The notes beneath the pieces are model-generated. The model had not been told where the DNA came from. It saw only the letters and a program-made list of their open reading frames with translations, and did no database searches. From Acidovorax benzenivorans (GTDB lineage Bacteria > Pseudomonadota > Gammaproteobacteria > Burkholderiales > Burkholderiaceae_C), in the NCBI RefSeq assembly GCF_028680575.1, contig NZ_JAPCKI010000006.1, positions 62,001-126,000 of the forward strand: a stretch of 64,000 nt of DNA, in the 5' to 3' direction. This document shows, in pieces, positions 7,863 through 17,782 of this stretch. Every line of letters begins with the position of its first letter. The first letter of the stretch is position 1. A program made the translations under genes and the position numbers.

Positions 7863-10745
7863 TCAGCCCAATACCGCGTGGTTGGGGGCCAAAAGCCCGT
7901 CCAGGTCTGCCGCCGGCATGGGGCGGCTGAAGTAGTAGCCCTGCCCCGTGTCGCAGCCCAATCCTAAAAGCACGTCCCGCTGCGCGGCCGTCTCTACGCC
8001 TTCGGCAATGGTTTCCAGACCCAGACTCTGCGCCAGGCCAATGATGGCGCGCACGATGTGGGGTGCGCTGGGGTCATCGCCCAGGTGGCGCACAAACGAC
8101 TGGTCGATCTTGAGCTTGTGTACCTTGAGGCGCTGGATGTAGCTGAACGACGAATACCCGGTCCCAAAGTCGTCAATGGACAGCTGCACCCCCAGGTCAT
8201 ACAACTGTTGCACGATGGCAATCACCTGCTCTGGCGCATCCATGGCGATGCCCTCGGTCAGCTCCAGCTCCAACATCTGCGGCGGCACGCCGCTGTCGGC
8301 CAGCGCCCGGCTCACCACATCCACCAGGCCAGGATGGCGAAACTGCACCATTGACAAATTGACCGCCACCACGAGCTCGGTGCAGCCCGCATCTCGCCAC
8401 TGTCGCGCCTGGGCCAGCGCGGTGCGCAACACCCATTCGCCCATGCCCAGAATCTGGCCGCTGCTTTCAGCCACCGGAATGAACTCCGCTGGGCTGACGG
8501 AGCCCAGCTCCGGGTGGGTCCAGCGCAGCAAGCCCTCCACTCCCACCAATTGGCGGTCCCTCAACCGAATTTGCGGCTGATAGTGCAGCGTCAGCTGGCC
8601 CAGCACCAGGGCGCTGCGCAGAGCGTTCTCAATCTGCAGCACCCTGAGCGACCGCGCCTGCATATCTGCCGAGAAGAACCGGTAGGTGTCGCGCCCGGAC
8701 TCCTTGGCGCGGAACATCGCCGCATCGGCGCGCTGCGCCAGGGTTTCAAAGTCACCGCCATCCTCGGGGTACATCGCAATCCCAATTGATGACGTCACCA
8801 CCAACTCGTGGTGCTCCAGCTTGCAGATGCGGCGCACCTGCGCCTGAAGCTCTTCAGCCACATGGGCCGCCTGTTGTGCATCGGTCAAGGGCAGCACAAT
8901 GATGAATTCGTCTCCACCTTGCCGGGACACCGTGTCTTCGTCGCGCACCACCGACTGCAAGCGGTGCGCAATCTCGATCAGCAGCCCGTCGCCCACCTGG
9001 TGACCCAGCGATTCGTTCACGTTCTTGAAACGGTCCAGGTCCAGGTACAACAAGGCCAGCTGATGGCCGCTGCGTTGCGTCAATGCGAGTGCCTGGCTGA
9101 ACCGGGAGGCGAACATCGTGCGGTTGGGCAAGCCGGTCAGCACATCAAAGTTGATCAGCTTGCGAATGCGCTCCTCGTCCCGCCTGCGTTCCGTCACGTC
9201 TTCCTGCACGGCCAAGTAGTGGGTGATGCGGCCCTGTTCATCGTGCAGCGGCGAGATGATGGCTGACTCGTTGTACTCGCCACCGTTCTTGCGGCGATTC
9301 ACGAACTCGCCGCGCCACGGACGGCCCGACGTCAGGTGCTGCCAGAGATCGACATACACGCTGGCCGGTGTGGCCCCAGCGCTCAGCAGGCGCGGGTTGC
9401 GGCCTATCACCTCGTCGGGGCTGTAGCCCGTCGTGGCAGTGAATGCAGGGTTCACGTATTCGATTTTGCCGTCGGTGCTTGCGATGAAGATGGAGTTGGG
9501 CGCCTGCTCCACGGCATGGCGCAGCTTGCGCAAGGTGTCCAGCATCTGCACCCGCTGCGTGATGTCACGGGACAGCACCACAAAGTGGTCATCTGCTTCG
9601 TCGTCCATCGCCTTGCGCGCCACAGACAGCTCAAACCAGTGCTGACCGTCGGGCAAGTCCAGCGCGTATTGGAAGTCGCGGGCCAGGCCGTGCTCAGCCG
9701 CAGCATCGATCGCGGCCTGCGCCACAGCTGCGGCCGCTGGGGGCAAAACGTCGTGAATCGATCGGCCCACCACCTGGCTGGCTGGCATCAGCAGCAAGTC
9801 GGGCTGGCGCGTGTGGATCTGCACGTAGTGGCCATCGCGGGTCACCTCGAACATCAAGTCGGGCACCGCATCCAGCACGGCGCGCATGGCTTTGTCGGAC
9901 TGCTTGAGCACCCGATAGGGCGCCTCGATAGTGCCCACAAAGATGGCCCGGTAGAGGTAGTAATACCCCACCACCTTGTACAGATGGCCCAGCAGATTGA
10001 AGGGGTCGGTGGCGATGACGTAGAACGTGAAAAAGACCTCACTCAGTGCCATCACCCACACCGCAGCAAACAACCTCGCCACATCAAAGGCGGCACGCTC
10101 GCGCGCCCAGCGCAGCAGCAGCACCAGCGACGCTGCATACAAGGCGACCACACCGTATTCGGAGACGATCTTGAACCGCGTCAGCCCCTGGGCATCGTAG
10201 GTCTGTGGGTACCACTGCGGAAACCAGAACACTACGGCATGAATGGCGGCCACCACAGCCAACACCAGCGCCAACACCCCAAACCCGTCAGGGCTCGGAG
10301 CCGCCGCGTCGCCCGGCACGCGCCAGTGCAGCGCCACTGCACCCAGGAGCGTCAGCGCCCCCAGGTAGCGCGCGGGCAGCCAGAAATTGATCCCCTTGGC
10401 CACCGAGTTGGGCGTGATGTAGTCGGGCATGCCGGCAAACGACAGCATGTGCGAAAAATCCAGGACCGCCACCCCCAGAAAACCACAGGCCAGAATGAGG
10501 ACGTTGCGCTGCGGGTTGAGGCTGTGTGCCTTCCACCCCACCGCAAACACCAGTGCCGAAATGGCAATCGACAACGTCTCCAACACTTGGTGCAGCGTGA
10601 GGTAGTGCCCCACCCGCTGTGGACTGGCCACCGAAAAATAAGCCCACGCGGCGATCACCCCGCCGGTCAACAGATAAAGCACCGGCGCCACGGCTTTGAA
10701 GCTGGACAGGTGCTGCGGGTGGATCTGCAACCGAAAAAGGTTCAT
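7863..10745 (-). CDS. MASE3-PAS-PAS-GGDEF-EAL cyclic-di-GMP enzyme
   Basis: A 960-residue membrane sensor. Residues about 15-270 form several transmembrane helices of the MASE3 type, followed by two PAS domains (about 290-400 and 415-520; the second contains YVNPAFTATTGYSPDEVIGRN). The GGDEF domain has GGDEF at 610-614 preceded by the RDED inhibitory-site pattern. The EAL domain carries EGL at 737-739 and DDFGTGYSSF. Both catalytic signatures look usable: the second residue of EAL varies among active enzymes. It should make or break cyclic di-GMP in response to a membrane or cytoplasmic signal. The start is uncertain: ATG 10745 begins the homologous region, and the frame is open to 10916. Confidence 0.85.
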   Translation of the reverse strand: MNLFRLQIHPQHLSSFKAVAPVLYLLTGGVIAAWAYFSVASPQRVGHYLTLHQVLETLSIAISALVFAVGWKAHSLNPQRNVLILACGFLGVAVLDFSHMLSFAGMPDYITPNSVAKGINFWLPARYLGALTLLGAVALHWRVPGDAAAPSPDGFGVLALVLAVVAAIHAVVFWFPQWYPQTYDAQGLTRFKIVSEYGVVALYAASLVLLLRWARERAAFDVARLFAAVWVMALSEVFFTFYVIATDPFNLLGHLYKVVGYYYLYRAIFVGTIEAPYRVLKQSDKAMRAVLDAVPDLMFEVTRDGHYVQIHTRQPDLLLMPASQVVGRSIHDVLPPAAAAVAQAAIDAAAEHGLARDFQYALDLPDGQHWFELSVARKAMDDEADDHFVVLSRDITQRVQMLDTLRKLRHAVEQAPNSIFIASTDGKIEYVNPAFTATTGYSPDEVIGRNPRLLSAGATPASVYVDLWQHLTSGRPWRGEFVNRRKNGGEYNESAIISPLHDEQGRITHYLAVQEDVTERRRDEERIRKLINFDVLTGLPNRTMFASRFSQALALTQRSGHQLALLYLDLDRFKNVNESLGHQVGDGLLIEIAHRLQSVVRDEDTVSRQGGDEFIIVLPLTDAQQAAHVAEELQAQVRRICKLEHHELVVTSSIGIAMYPEDGGDFETLAQRADAAMFRAKESGRDTYRFFSADMQARSLRVLQIENALRSALVLGQLTLHYQPQIRLRDRQLVGVEGLLRWTHPELGSVSPAEFIPVAESSGQILGMGEWVLRTALAQARQWRDAGCTELVVAVNLSMVQFRHPGLVDVVSRALADSGVPPQMLELELTEGIAMDAPEQVIAIVQQLYDLGVQLSIDDFGTGYSSFSYIQRLKVHKLKIDQSFVRHLGDDPSAPHIVRAIIGLAQSLGLETIAEGVETAAQRDVLLGLGCDTGQGYYFSRPMPAADLDGLLAPNHAVLG

Positions 10746-10916
10746 GGGCGCCTGATGAATCTCGGAAGGCCGCTTGAGCGGTATGGCGGTGCGGCCGGAT
10801 ACCGACGATTCTTGCACAGGCCTCACCATTTGTAACAGCTTCAATCCCAGAGGCAATCGTTGTGCAGACGCAGCTTTCAAGGCACGCAAGTGAGCGACGC
10901 CACAGAAACAGGGCAT

Positions 10917-10951
10917 AAAAAAAACCGCTGCAGCCTTGCGACTGCAGCGGT
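10917..10951 (-). terminator. Terminator of the tRNA cluster
   Basis: ACCGCTGCAG/CTGCAGCGGT stem (10924-10933 with 10942-10951) followed on the minus strand by eight T residues, directly downstream of tRNA-Asp. Confidence 0.85.
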
Positions 10952-10958
10952 TTATATC

Positions 10959-11035
10959 TGGCGGAGTGGACGGGACTCGAACCCGCGACCCCCGGCGTGA
11001 CAGGCCGGTATTCTAACCAACTGAACTACCACTCC
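10959..11035 (-). tRNA. tRNA-Asp (GTC)
   Basis: 77 nt including an encoded CCA. The acceptor stem GGAGTGG/CCACTCC is perfect, the anticodon loop reads CTGTCAC (anticodon GTC) and the T-loop GTTCGAGTC is standard. It is the last of three tRNAs downstream of gltX. Confidence 0.97.
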
Positions 11036-11088
11036 TGGCAGGCAGCTTTTCGCTTGTATTTATCAACACAAGCCAAGTGCTACAAACT

Positions 11089-11164
11089 TGGCGACCCCAC
11101 GGGGATTCGAACCCCGGTACTCACCGTGAAAGGGTGATGTCCTAGGCCTCTAGACGATGGGGTC
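11089..11164 (-). tRNA. tRNA-Glu (TTC)
   Basis: 76 nt including CCA. The acceptor stem is GACCCCA/TGGGGTC, the anticodon loop CTTTCAC (anticodon TTC) and the T-loop GTTCGAATC. It lies close to gltX, the gene for its own synthetase. Confidence 0.97.
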
Positions 11165-11201
11165 AAAACCTTGGAACTAACCGAATTACAACTGACAAAT
11201 T

Positions 11202-11277
<76 letters not shown>

Positions 11278-11343
11278 CACTGAATGACTCCAAACACTTA
11301 GCATTTGTTGTCATCACCTGAGCCTTGAATTATAGACAGATTT

Positions 11344-12765
11344 TTAGCGGTTTCGCAAACGCGCTACAACTTTTTCGCGTCCGACCAGTTCCAGCACGGC
11401 ATCGACCGATGGCGTGTGAGCGGTTCCGACCGTCAGCACACGCGCGGGCATCGCCAACTGGGGCATCTTCAACCCCTGGGCAGCCAGCACCTGCTTGAAT
11501 GCCGCGCTGATGGAAGCCTTGTCCCATTCACATGCAGACAACGCATCAGCCAGTGCATTCAGAGCTGGGGCAATGGCCTCGGTGACATGCTGTGCACGCT
11601 CTGCATCTACCGGAGTCACGTCGCCATAGAACACCTGCGCCCAGTTGGCGAGCACGACTGTGGTGTCGCACCGGTCTTTGAACAGCGCGCAAATCCGGGG
11701 CAGGCGCCCATCAGCCAACGCCTCGGCCGAAACACCACGCGCCAGCAATTGCGGAGCAACCAGAGCAGCCAGCGCATCGTCGGCCATGGCTTTCAAGTGC
11801 TGAGCATTCACCCAGCGCAGCTTGGCTTCGTCGAATTGCGCCGCGCTGCGGCCTAGGTGATCCAGGTTGAACCACTGCAGGAACTGCTCGCGGCTGAAGA
11901 TCTCGTCATCGCCATGGCTCCAACCCAGGCGCGCCAGGTAGTTCACCATGGCATCGGGCAGATAACCTTCATCACGGTACTGCGTGACGGGCTTGGCGCC
12001 ATTGCGCTTGCTCATCTTCTCGCCCTGCTCATTCAGCACGGTGGGCAAGTGGGCATACACCGGTGGTTCCTCGCCCAGGGCGCGGAAGATGTTGATCTGG
12101 CGCGGTGTGTTGTTCACATGGTCGTCACCACGGATCACGTGCGTGATCGCCATGTCGATATCGTCCACCACCACGCAGAAGTTGTAGGTGGGCGTGCCGT
12201 CGGGGCGCGCGATCACCAGGTCATCCAGCTCATCATTGCTGATCTCGATGCGGCCCTTGACCTTGTCATCCCAGGCCACCACGCCCCCTTGCGGGTTCTT
12301 GAAACGCAGCACCGGCAAAACTCCCTCGGGAACAGGAGGAAGGGTCTTGCCTGCTTCAGGGCGCCAAGTGCCGTCGTAGCGGGGCTTCTCCTTGGCGGCC
12401 ATCTGTCGCTCACGCAGGGCATCCAGCTCGGCCACACTCATGTAGCAGTGATATACGTGGCCTGCCGCCTGCAAGTCTGCGAGCACAGCCTTGTAGCGGT
12501 CCATGCGCTGCATCTGATAGAACGGGCCTTCGTCGTGGTTCAGCCCCAACCAGGCCATGCCCTCGATGATGACGTCCACTGCCGCCTGGCTGGAACGCTC
12601 CAGATCGGTGTCTTCAATGCGCAGGATGAAATCTCCCCCCGTGGCGCGTGCAAACGCCCAGGGGTAGAGCGCCGAGCGGATGTTGCCCAGGTGGATAAAG
12701 CCCGTGGGAGACGGAGCGAACCGGGTGCGCACGCGGCCGGTGCTGGAAGCAGTGGTGTCAGTCAT
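11344..12765 (-). CDS. gltX: Glutamyl-tRNA synthetase
   Basis: A 473-residue class I synthetase that charges tRNA-Glu with glutamate. It has the HIGH-type motif in [20 protein letters not shown], the KMSKS loop as [13 protein letters not shown], and the C-terminal helical anticodon-binding region. The length is normal for discriminating bacterial GltX. The frame opens at a TTG three codons earlier, but ATG 12765 ([20 protein letters not shown]) is the likely start. Three tRNA genes, including tRNA-Glu, follow on the same strand and may share its transcript. Confidence 0.97.
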   Translation of the reverse strand: MTDTTASSTGRVRTRFAPSPTGFIHLGNIRSALYPWAFARATGGDFILRIEDTDLERSSQAAVDVIIEGMAWLGLNHDEGPFYQMQRMDRYKAVLADLQAAGHVYHCYMSVAELDALRERQMAAKEKPRYDGTWRPEAGKTLPPVPEGVLPVLRFKNPQGGVVAWDDKVKGRIEISNDELDDLVIARPDGTPTYNFCVVVDDIDMAITHVIRGDDHVNNTPRQINIFRALGEEPPVYAHLPTVLNEQGEKMSKRNGAKPVTQYRDEGYLPDAMVNYLARLGWSHGDDEIFSREQFLQWFNLDHLGRSAAQFDEAKLRWVNAQHLKAMADDALAALVAPQLLARGVSAEALADGRLPRICALFKDRCDTTVVLANWAQVFYGDVTPVDAERAQHVTEAIAPALNALADALSACEWDKASISAAFKQVLAAQGLKMPQLAMPARVLTVGTAHTPSVDAVLELVGREKVVARLRNR

Positions 12766-12914
12766 AACAATCAATTCTGGCCCTCAACGGGGCCAGTTTC
12801 ACGATGGAGTCAATTCAACAAGGCGCAGCCAGCCAGCCTGGCTGCCGCATTACCCATCCAACCCGAGGCCACACACGGTGTGCAACGGCCTGCGGTGGTT
12901 GCGCAAGTCCTTGG

Positions 12915-14420
12915 CTACGCTTCCTGTGCATTGGGCAAAGCAAGGCGCGAGGTGTCTTCCTCGCCCTCCTCTGCACCCACACGTCCCTCGTTGAGGCTGG
13001 CAATCCCTTCTGCAGTGATGTCGCCAGTCACATATACGCCGTCAAAACACGACGCATCGAACCCAACGATGGCGCTGTTGAGCGCGCCCACCGCCTTCTT
13101 CATGCCATCCACATCCTGGTAAATGAGCGCGTCGCAGCCGATGGCCTGGCGAATCTCTTCCACCGTGCGGCCATGGGCCACCAGTTCGCTGCTGGTAGGC
13201 ATGTCGATGCCGTACACGTTGGGGTAACGCACGGGGGGCGCTGCACTGGCCAGGTACACCTTGCGGGCGCCTGCGTCACGCGCCATCTGCACAATCTCGC
13301 GACTGGTCGTGCCACGCACAATGGAGTCATCCACCAGCAGCACGTTGCGGCCTTTGAATTCGCTGCCAATCACGTTGAGCTTCTGGCGCACTGACTTTTT
13401 GCGCACCCCCTGCCCCGGCATGATGAAGGTGCGGCCCACGTAGCGGTTCTTGACGAAGCCTTCCCGGTACGGGACGCCCAGCAGATGCGCCAGTTGTGTG
13501 GCGCTGGGGCGGCTGGACTCGGGAATCGGGATGATCACATCGATTTCGTTGGGCGGCACAGTGGACACCACCCGCTTTGCCAAGGCTTCACCCAGGTTCA
13601 GACGTGCCTGGTAGACCGAGATGCCGTCGAGCACCGAATCGGGCCGCGCGAGGTACACAAACTCAAAAATGCAGGGATTGAGCTGCGGGTTCTCAGCGCA
13701 CTGGCTGGCGTGAACCTGACCATCGAGCGTGATGAAAATCGCTTCGCCCGGATTGATGTTGCGTTCAAACACGTGGGAGGTGCCTTCCAGCGCCACCGAC
13801 TCGCTGCCCACCATCACCGTGCCGTCCTGGCTACGGCCCATGGCCAGCGGGCGGATGCCGTGGGGGTCGCGGAAGGCCAGCAGGCCGTGACCAGCGATCA
13901 GCGCGATCACGGCGTACGACCCCTTGATGCGCTTATGCACCGCACGCACGGCAGTGAAAACGTCCTCAGGCTGCAGAGGCACGCCACGCGTGGCGCGCTC
14001 GAGTTCGTGCGCAAACACGTTCAGCAGAACTTCCGAATCACTTTCCGTGTTGGTGTGGCGGTGGTCCGTCTGGAACAGCTCGGTGCGCAGTTCGCGGGCG
14101 TTCGTCAGATTGCCGTTGTGCACCAGCACGATGCCGAACGGGGCGTTGACGTAGAACGGCTGCGCCTCTTCTTCGCTGTAGGCATTGCCGGCTGTGGGGT
14201 AACGCACCTGGCCCAGGCCCACATTGCCCGGCAAAGCGCGCATGTTGCGGGTGCGAAAGACGTCGCGCACCATGCCTTTGGCCTTGTGCATGAAGAATTT
14301 GCGGCCCTGCTGGGTCACGATGCCCGCTGCGTCCTGGCCACGATGCTGCAAGAGCAGTAAGGCGTCATAGATCAGCTGATTGACGGGCGCAGGACTGACG
14401 ACGCCGACGATTCCACACAT
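12915..14420 (-). CDS. purF: Amidophosphoribosyltransferase
   Basis: A 501-residue enzyme for the first committed step of purine synthesis: PRPP plus glutamine to phosphoribosylamine. The N-terminal MCGIVGVV exposes catalytic Cys2 after Met removal (class II glutamine amidotransferase domain). The C-terminal phosphoribosyltransferase domain carries the PRPP loop VLLVDDSIVRGTTS. The extension ending EEGEEDTSRLALPNAQEA is short and acidic. It is last in the folC-dedD-cvpA-purF order conserved in many proteobacteria, 78 bases after cvpA. No operator for a purine repressor was recognised. Confidence 0.97.
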   Translation of the reverse strand: MCGIVGVVSPAPVNQLIYDALLLLQHRGQDAAGIVTQQGRKFFMHKAKGMVRDVFRTRNMRALPGNVGLGQVRYPTAGNAYSEEEAQPFYVNAPFGIVLVHNGNLTNARELRTELFQTDHRHTNTESDSEVLLNVFAHELERATRGVPLQPEDVFTAVRAVHKRIKGSYAVIALIAGHGLLAFRDPHGIRPLAMGRSQDGTVMVGSESVALEGTSHVFERNINPGEAIFITLDGQVHASQCAENPQLNPCIFEFVYLARPDSVLDGISVYQARLNLGEALAKRVVSTVPPNEIDVIIPIPESSRPSATQLAHLLGVPYREGFVKNRYVGRTFIMPGQGVRKKSVRQKLNVIGSEFKGRNVLLVDDSIVRGTTSREIVQMARDAGARKVYLASAAPPVRYPNVYGIDMPTSSELVAHGRTVEEIRQAIGCDALIYQDVDGMKKAVGALNSAIVGFDASCFDGVYVTGDITAEGIASLNEGRVGAEEGEEDTSRLALPNAQEA

Positions 14421-14498
14421 AGTTTTATTCCATCCGTTTGCGGGAACAGCCCCGCGGTCATCCAGCGACAGCAGCTTCTGGCCACTGCCGCTTCGATA

Positions 14499-14987
14499 TC
14501 ACGAAGGCAGATGCCTTCCAAATTCGTCCGGCAGCGCCGGTTTCAACCCCTTGAGCACTTCGGTCAAGACTGGTGCGCCCTGCGACTCCTGCCACCACGG
14601 TGCCTCGTGCACGGGGGTGATTCCAGCCACCACGGCCACCGCAAGCAACAAAACCAAGCCGCGCAGCACGCCAAAAACAGCGCCCAAGGTGCGGTCCGCA
14701 GGGCGCAGCCCTACTGCTTCCACCAGCTTCTTGGCCAGCCAGGCCAGAAAACCACACGCAAAAACCGAAGCCACAAACACCACAACGAAGCCAGCCGCAT
14801 ATCGCAGCGACTCGCCCGAACCACCCATGGGCAACAAGGCCGCCGCATCGGCGGCAAACCACTGAGCCACAAAAAACGACACCACCCAGCCCAGCACCGA
14901 TAGCACTTCAAAAACCAGCCCACGCCACGCACCAATCAGCATGGAGGCCAGCAACACGGCCACAAACACCCAATCCAGCGCAGCCAT
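14499..14987 (-). CDS. cvpA: CvpA family membrane protein
   Basis: A 162-residue inner-membrane protein with four hydrophobic segments, starting MAALDWVFVAVLLASMLIGA and containing the family's WRGLVFEVLSVLGWVVSFFV. CvpA is linked to colicin V production, envelope homeostasis and purF expression; its biochemical role is unsettled. The ATG at 14987 was preferred, but a TTG two codons earlier is possible and neither has a strong ribosome binding site. It is 25 bases downstream of the SPOR-domain gene, in the same operon. Confidence 0.9.
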   Translation of the reverse strand: MAALDWVFVAVLLASMLIGAWRGLVFEVLSVLGWVVSFFVAQWFAADAAALLPMGGSGESLRYAAGFVVVFVASVFACGFLAWLAKKLVEAVGLRPADRTLGAVFGVLRGLVLLLAVAVVAGITPVHEAPWWQESQGAPVLTEVLKGLKPALPDEFGRHLPS

Positions 14988-15012
14988 GGACAACCGGCAG
15001 TTCGATCAACGT

Positions 15013-15855
15013 TTACAGGGTCAGCACCGAAGCCGACAGGTCCAACGCCTTGATGCGCGCCGCTGCCTTGTCTGCCTCTGCCCGATTGGTGAACGGGCCC
15101 ACACGCACCCGAGTGCGTTTTCCGTCCTTGGTTTCCACCACCTGCGTGTAGGTCTTGAGACCCGCCCGCTCTACCTTGGTGCGGGCTTCGCGGGCTTTTT
15201 CAGCATCAGCGAAGGCGCCGACCTGCACGATAAAGCGCGCCTCTTCGGTACTCGCGGCCGCTGGCGCTTCGGTGCTACGGCCTTCCAGCAAGGCACGGGC
15301 CCGTGCCGAGTCATCGGCACGGGTGGGCTTGGGCTCGGGTGCAGGAGATGGCGCGGGGGCCACCGGCGGTTTGGCCTCGTGTTTTACCTCGGGTTTGGCG
15401 GGTGTGGCTGCTGGGGCTGGCGCAGGTTTGGCTGTTGCTGGGCGAGCGCTAGGCACCAGTTCTTCACCGTCGGCCAAGCCATTGGCGGCTGCAGTGCGCG
15501 AAGGCGTTGGCCGCTGCGCAGCGGCTGCCGGGGCCTGCTCTGGGGCGGCGGGTGCGGCAGGCTTGGCTGCGGTGGCTTCAGCCGCTGGCGCGGGCACCAC
15601 CAAAGGCGCCACTTTGTTCCGGTCCGGGATCTCGATGGGGATATCCACAGGAATAGGCCTGGGCTGGGTATCAAACAGCAGGGGAAATCCGATAACCCCC
15701 ACCAACACCAGCACCGCAGCGCCAATCAAGCGATGCCGGGCGCGGCGGCGCATCACTTCGATGCTCTCAGCCTGTGGTGTGCGCGGGCGCTTGGACGGCT
15801 TTTCGGCCTGTTGCTGCTCACCCTGACCGGGCCACCGGAACTTGAAAAATGCCAT
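15013..15855 (-). CDS. dedD: SPOR-domain cell division protein (DedD-like)
   Basis: A 280-residue single-pass membrane protein. A basic cytoplasmic segment (about 1-42) is followed by one transmembrane helix (LIGAAVLVLVGVIGFPLLF). Next comes a long Pro/Ala-rich periplasmic linker (about 80-200). The C-terminal SPOR domain has ARFIVQVGAFADAEKAREAR and RVRVGPFTNRAEADKAAARI. SPOR domains bind denuded peptidoglycan at the septum. The position between folC and cvpA is that of dedD in enterobacteria. Spacing is 22 bases from folC and 25 to cvpA. Confidence 0.88.
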   Translation of the reverse strand: MAFFKFRWPGQGEQQQAEKPSKRPRTPQAESIEVMRRRARHRLIGAAVLVLVGVIGFPLLFDTQPRPIPVDIPIEIPDRNKVAPLVVPAPAAEATAAKPAAPAAPEQAPAAAAQRPTPSRTAAANGLADGEELVPSARPATAKPAPAPAATPAKPEVKHEAKPPVAPAPSPAPEPKPTRADDSARARALLEGRSTEAPAAASTEEARFIVQVGAFADAEKAREARTKVERAGLKTYTQVVETKDGKRTRVRVGPFTNRAEADKAAARIKALDLSASVLTL

Positions 15856-15877
15856 GGACTAAGGACTCGTGAGGCGC

Positions 15878-17203
15878 TCACGCGCCCAGATGTTTGGCGT
15901 GCAAGCGGGGTGTTCCATTGATCAACACTCCACCCACCGTATAGAACGAGCCAAAGACCACGATTCTATCAGCGGGGTCTGCCGCAGCCACCGCAGCCTG
16001 CAAGGCCTGCATTGGGTCTGCGTGCAAGCTGGAGGTAACGTCCCGGCGACCACCTGCCACCATATGCACCGCATTCCACTTTTGTTGCAACACGGCGGCC
16101 GACTCTGCACGCGGGGTGGGCAGATCGGTGAAATACCAACGGTCCACCAGCGGCCCTACCTTGGCCAGCATAGGCGCCAGGTCCTTGTCCGCCATGGCAC
16201 CAAACACCGCGTGGGTGGTGGGAAAGAACCCCATCGCATCCAGGTTGGCCGTGAGCGCCGCCACGGAGTGCGGGTTGTGCGCCACATCCAGCACCAGCGT
16301 CGGCTGCCCCGGCACGATCTGAAAGCGCCCCGGCAACTCCACCATGGCCATGCCGTTGCGAACAGCCTGGGCAGTGACCGGGAGGCGATCACGCAACGCC
16401 TCGAAAGCCGCCAGCACACCAGAGGCGTTCACCAACTGGTTGGCGCCACGCAACGACGGATAGGCCAGCCCGGCATAGCGCCGCCCCCGGCCGGCCCAGC
16501 TCCACTGCTGCTTGTCGCCCGAAAAGTTGAAATCGTGCCCAAAACTCCACAGGTCTGCGCCAATCTCCCTGGCGTGGTCCACCACGCTCTGAGGAGCCAT
16601 GGGATCGCTCACGATGGCAGGACGGCCGGTGCGCATGATGCCCGCCTTTTCGCGGCCGATGCTCTCGCGGTCCGCACCCAGGAACTCCGTGTGGTCGATA
16701 TCGATGCTGGTGATGATGGCGCAGTCGGTATCGATCACATTGGTGGCGTCCAGGCGCCCACCCAGGCCGACTTCGAGAATCGCCACATCGAGCAATGCAT
16801 GGCTCATCAGCCGCAGGATGGCCAGGGTGGTGAACTCAAAATACGTGAGCGACACCTCGTTGCCGTTCTGCGTTCTGGCGCTCTCCACCGCATCGAAATG
16901 GGGCGCCAGGTCCGCCGCCGAGACGATTTCGCCATGCACGCGGCAGCGCTCTTCAAAATGCACCAAATGCGGCGAGGTGTACACGCCAGTACGATAGCCC
17001 GCCTGCAGGGCCACCGCTTCGAGCATGGCACAGGTCGACCCTTTTCCGTTGGTGCCCGCCACCGTGATCACCGGGCACTCGAACCGCAGCGCCATGCGGC
17101 GGGCCACTTCAGCGACCCGATCCAGGCCCATGTCGATGTTGCGGGGGTGCAGCTGCTCGCAGTGGCGCAGCCAGCCTTCCAGAGTGTGGGGTTTGGTTTG
17201 CAT
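15878..17203 (-). CDS. folC: Dihydrofolate synthase / folylpolyglutamate synthase
   Basis: A 441-residue Mur-ligase-fold enzyme that adds glutamate to dihydropteroate and to tetrahydrofolates. The family start MQTKPHTLEGWLRHCEQLHP, the P-loop VAGTNGKGSTCAMLEAV, and the ATP/substrate motifs GVYTSPHLVHFEER and LEVGLGGRLDATNVI are present. The DVAHNPHSVAALTANL motif of the C-terminal domain is also there. ATG 17203 was chosen because homology begins there; 26 further open codons upstream run into the divergent arsC-like gene. It is the first visible gene of the folC-dedD-cvpA-purF operon; accD, which often precedes it, is absent. Confidence 0.95.
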   Translation of the reverse strand: MQTKPHTLEGWLRHCEQLHPRNIDMGLDRVAEVARRMALRFECPVITVAGTNGKGSTCAMLEAVALQAGYRTGVYTSPHLVHFEERCRVHGEIVSAADLAPHFDAVESARTQNGNEVSLTYFEFTTLAILRLMSHALLDVAILEVGLGGRLDATNVIDTDCAIITSIDIDHTEFLGADRESIGREKAGIMRTGRPAIVSDPMAPQSVVDHAREIGADLWSFGHDFNFSGDKQQWSWAGRGRRYAGLAYPSLRGANQLVNASGVLAAFEALRDRLPVTAQAVRNGMAMVELPGRFQIVPGQPTLVLDVAHNPHSVAALTANLDAMGFFPTTHAVFGAMADKDLAPMLAKVGPLVDRWYFTDLPTPRAESAAVLQQKWNAVHMVAGGRRDVTSSLHADPMQALQAAVAAADPADRIVVFGSFYTVGGVLINGTPRLHAKHLGA

Positions 17204-17264
17204 ACAGCCTGGGATTGTCGCCGAGCCAGCATTCACCCCCGCGATTTCGAGGATGATGCGCGGC

Positions 17265-17648
17265 ATGAACACCGCCATCACCCTTTACGGCATCCCCAAT
17301 TGCGATACCGTCAAAAAATCCCGCACCTGGTTTGCAGAACAAGGGCTGGACATCCAGTTTCATGACTTCAAAAAACAGGGCGTTCCGGCCAACCAGCTTC
17401 CTGGCTGGTTGAACGCTGTCGGCTGGCAAAAGCTTGTCAATCGCCAGGGAACCACCTGGCGCAAGCTGGATGCCGCAATGCAGGCGACGGTGCAGGACGA
17501 CGCAAGTGCCAGCGCGCTGATGCAGCAACAACCCAGCGTGATCAAGCGCCCGGTGGTGCAATGGCAAGACGCCAAGGGCCTGCACGTCACGGTCGGGTTT
17601 GTACCCGAGCAGTGGCCCACCGGGCCGAACATGCGGCCCAAGGGCTGA
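17265..17648 (+). CDS. ArsC/Spx/YffB-family reductase-like protein
   Basis: A 127-residue thioredoxin-fold protein starting MNTAITLYGIPNCDTVKKSR, with the single N-terminal Cys of the YffB/ArsC family, and ending SVIKRPVVQWQDAKGLHVTV GF-type, where KRP is the family's conserved Arg-Pro region. Biochemical function of YffB proteins is uncertain; GSH-dependent thiol chemistry is assumed. GAGGATG lies upstream of the ATG. It is divergent from folC with 61 bases between the start codons. Confidence 0.85.
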   Translation: MNTAITLYGIPNCDTVKKSRTWFAEQGLDIQFHDFKKQGVPANQLPGWLNAVGWQKLVNRQGTTWRKLDAAMQATVQDDASASALMQQQPSVIKRPVVQWQDAKGLHVTVGFVPEQWPTGPNMRPKG

Positions 17649-17782
17649 CACAGGCTGGAGAACGCGGAAAATCGCACAAATCTTTACGCAGATTTACGCC
17701 CTCCAGGCCCCGAGTTGACCGTGCAGGCCTAAACTTTTCTGCAGTCCGGTGCGTTATGTACCGACCCCAAAGGAGTTTCTCC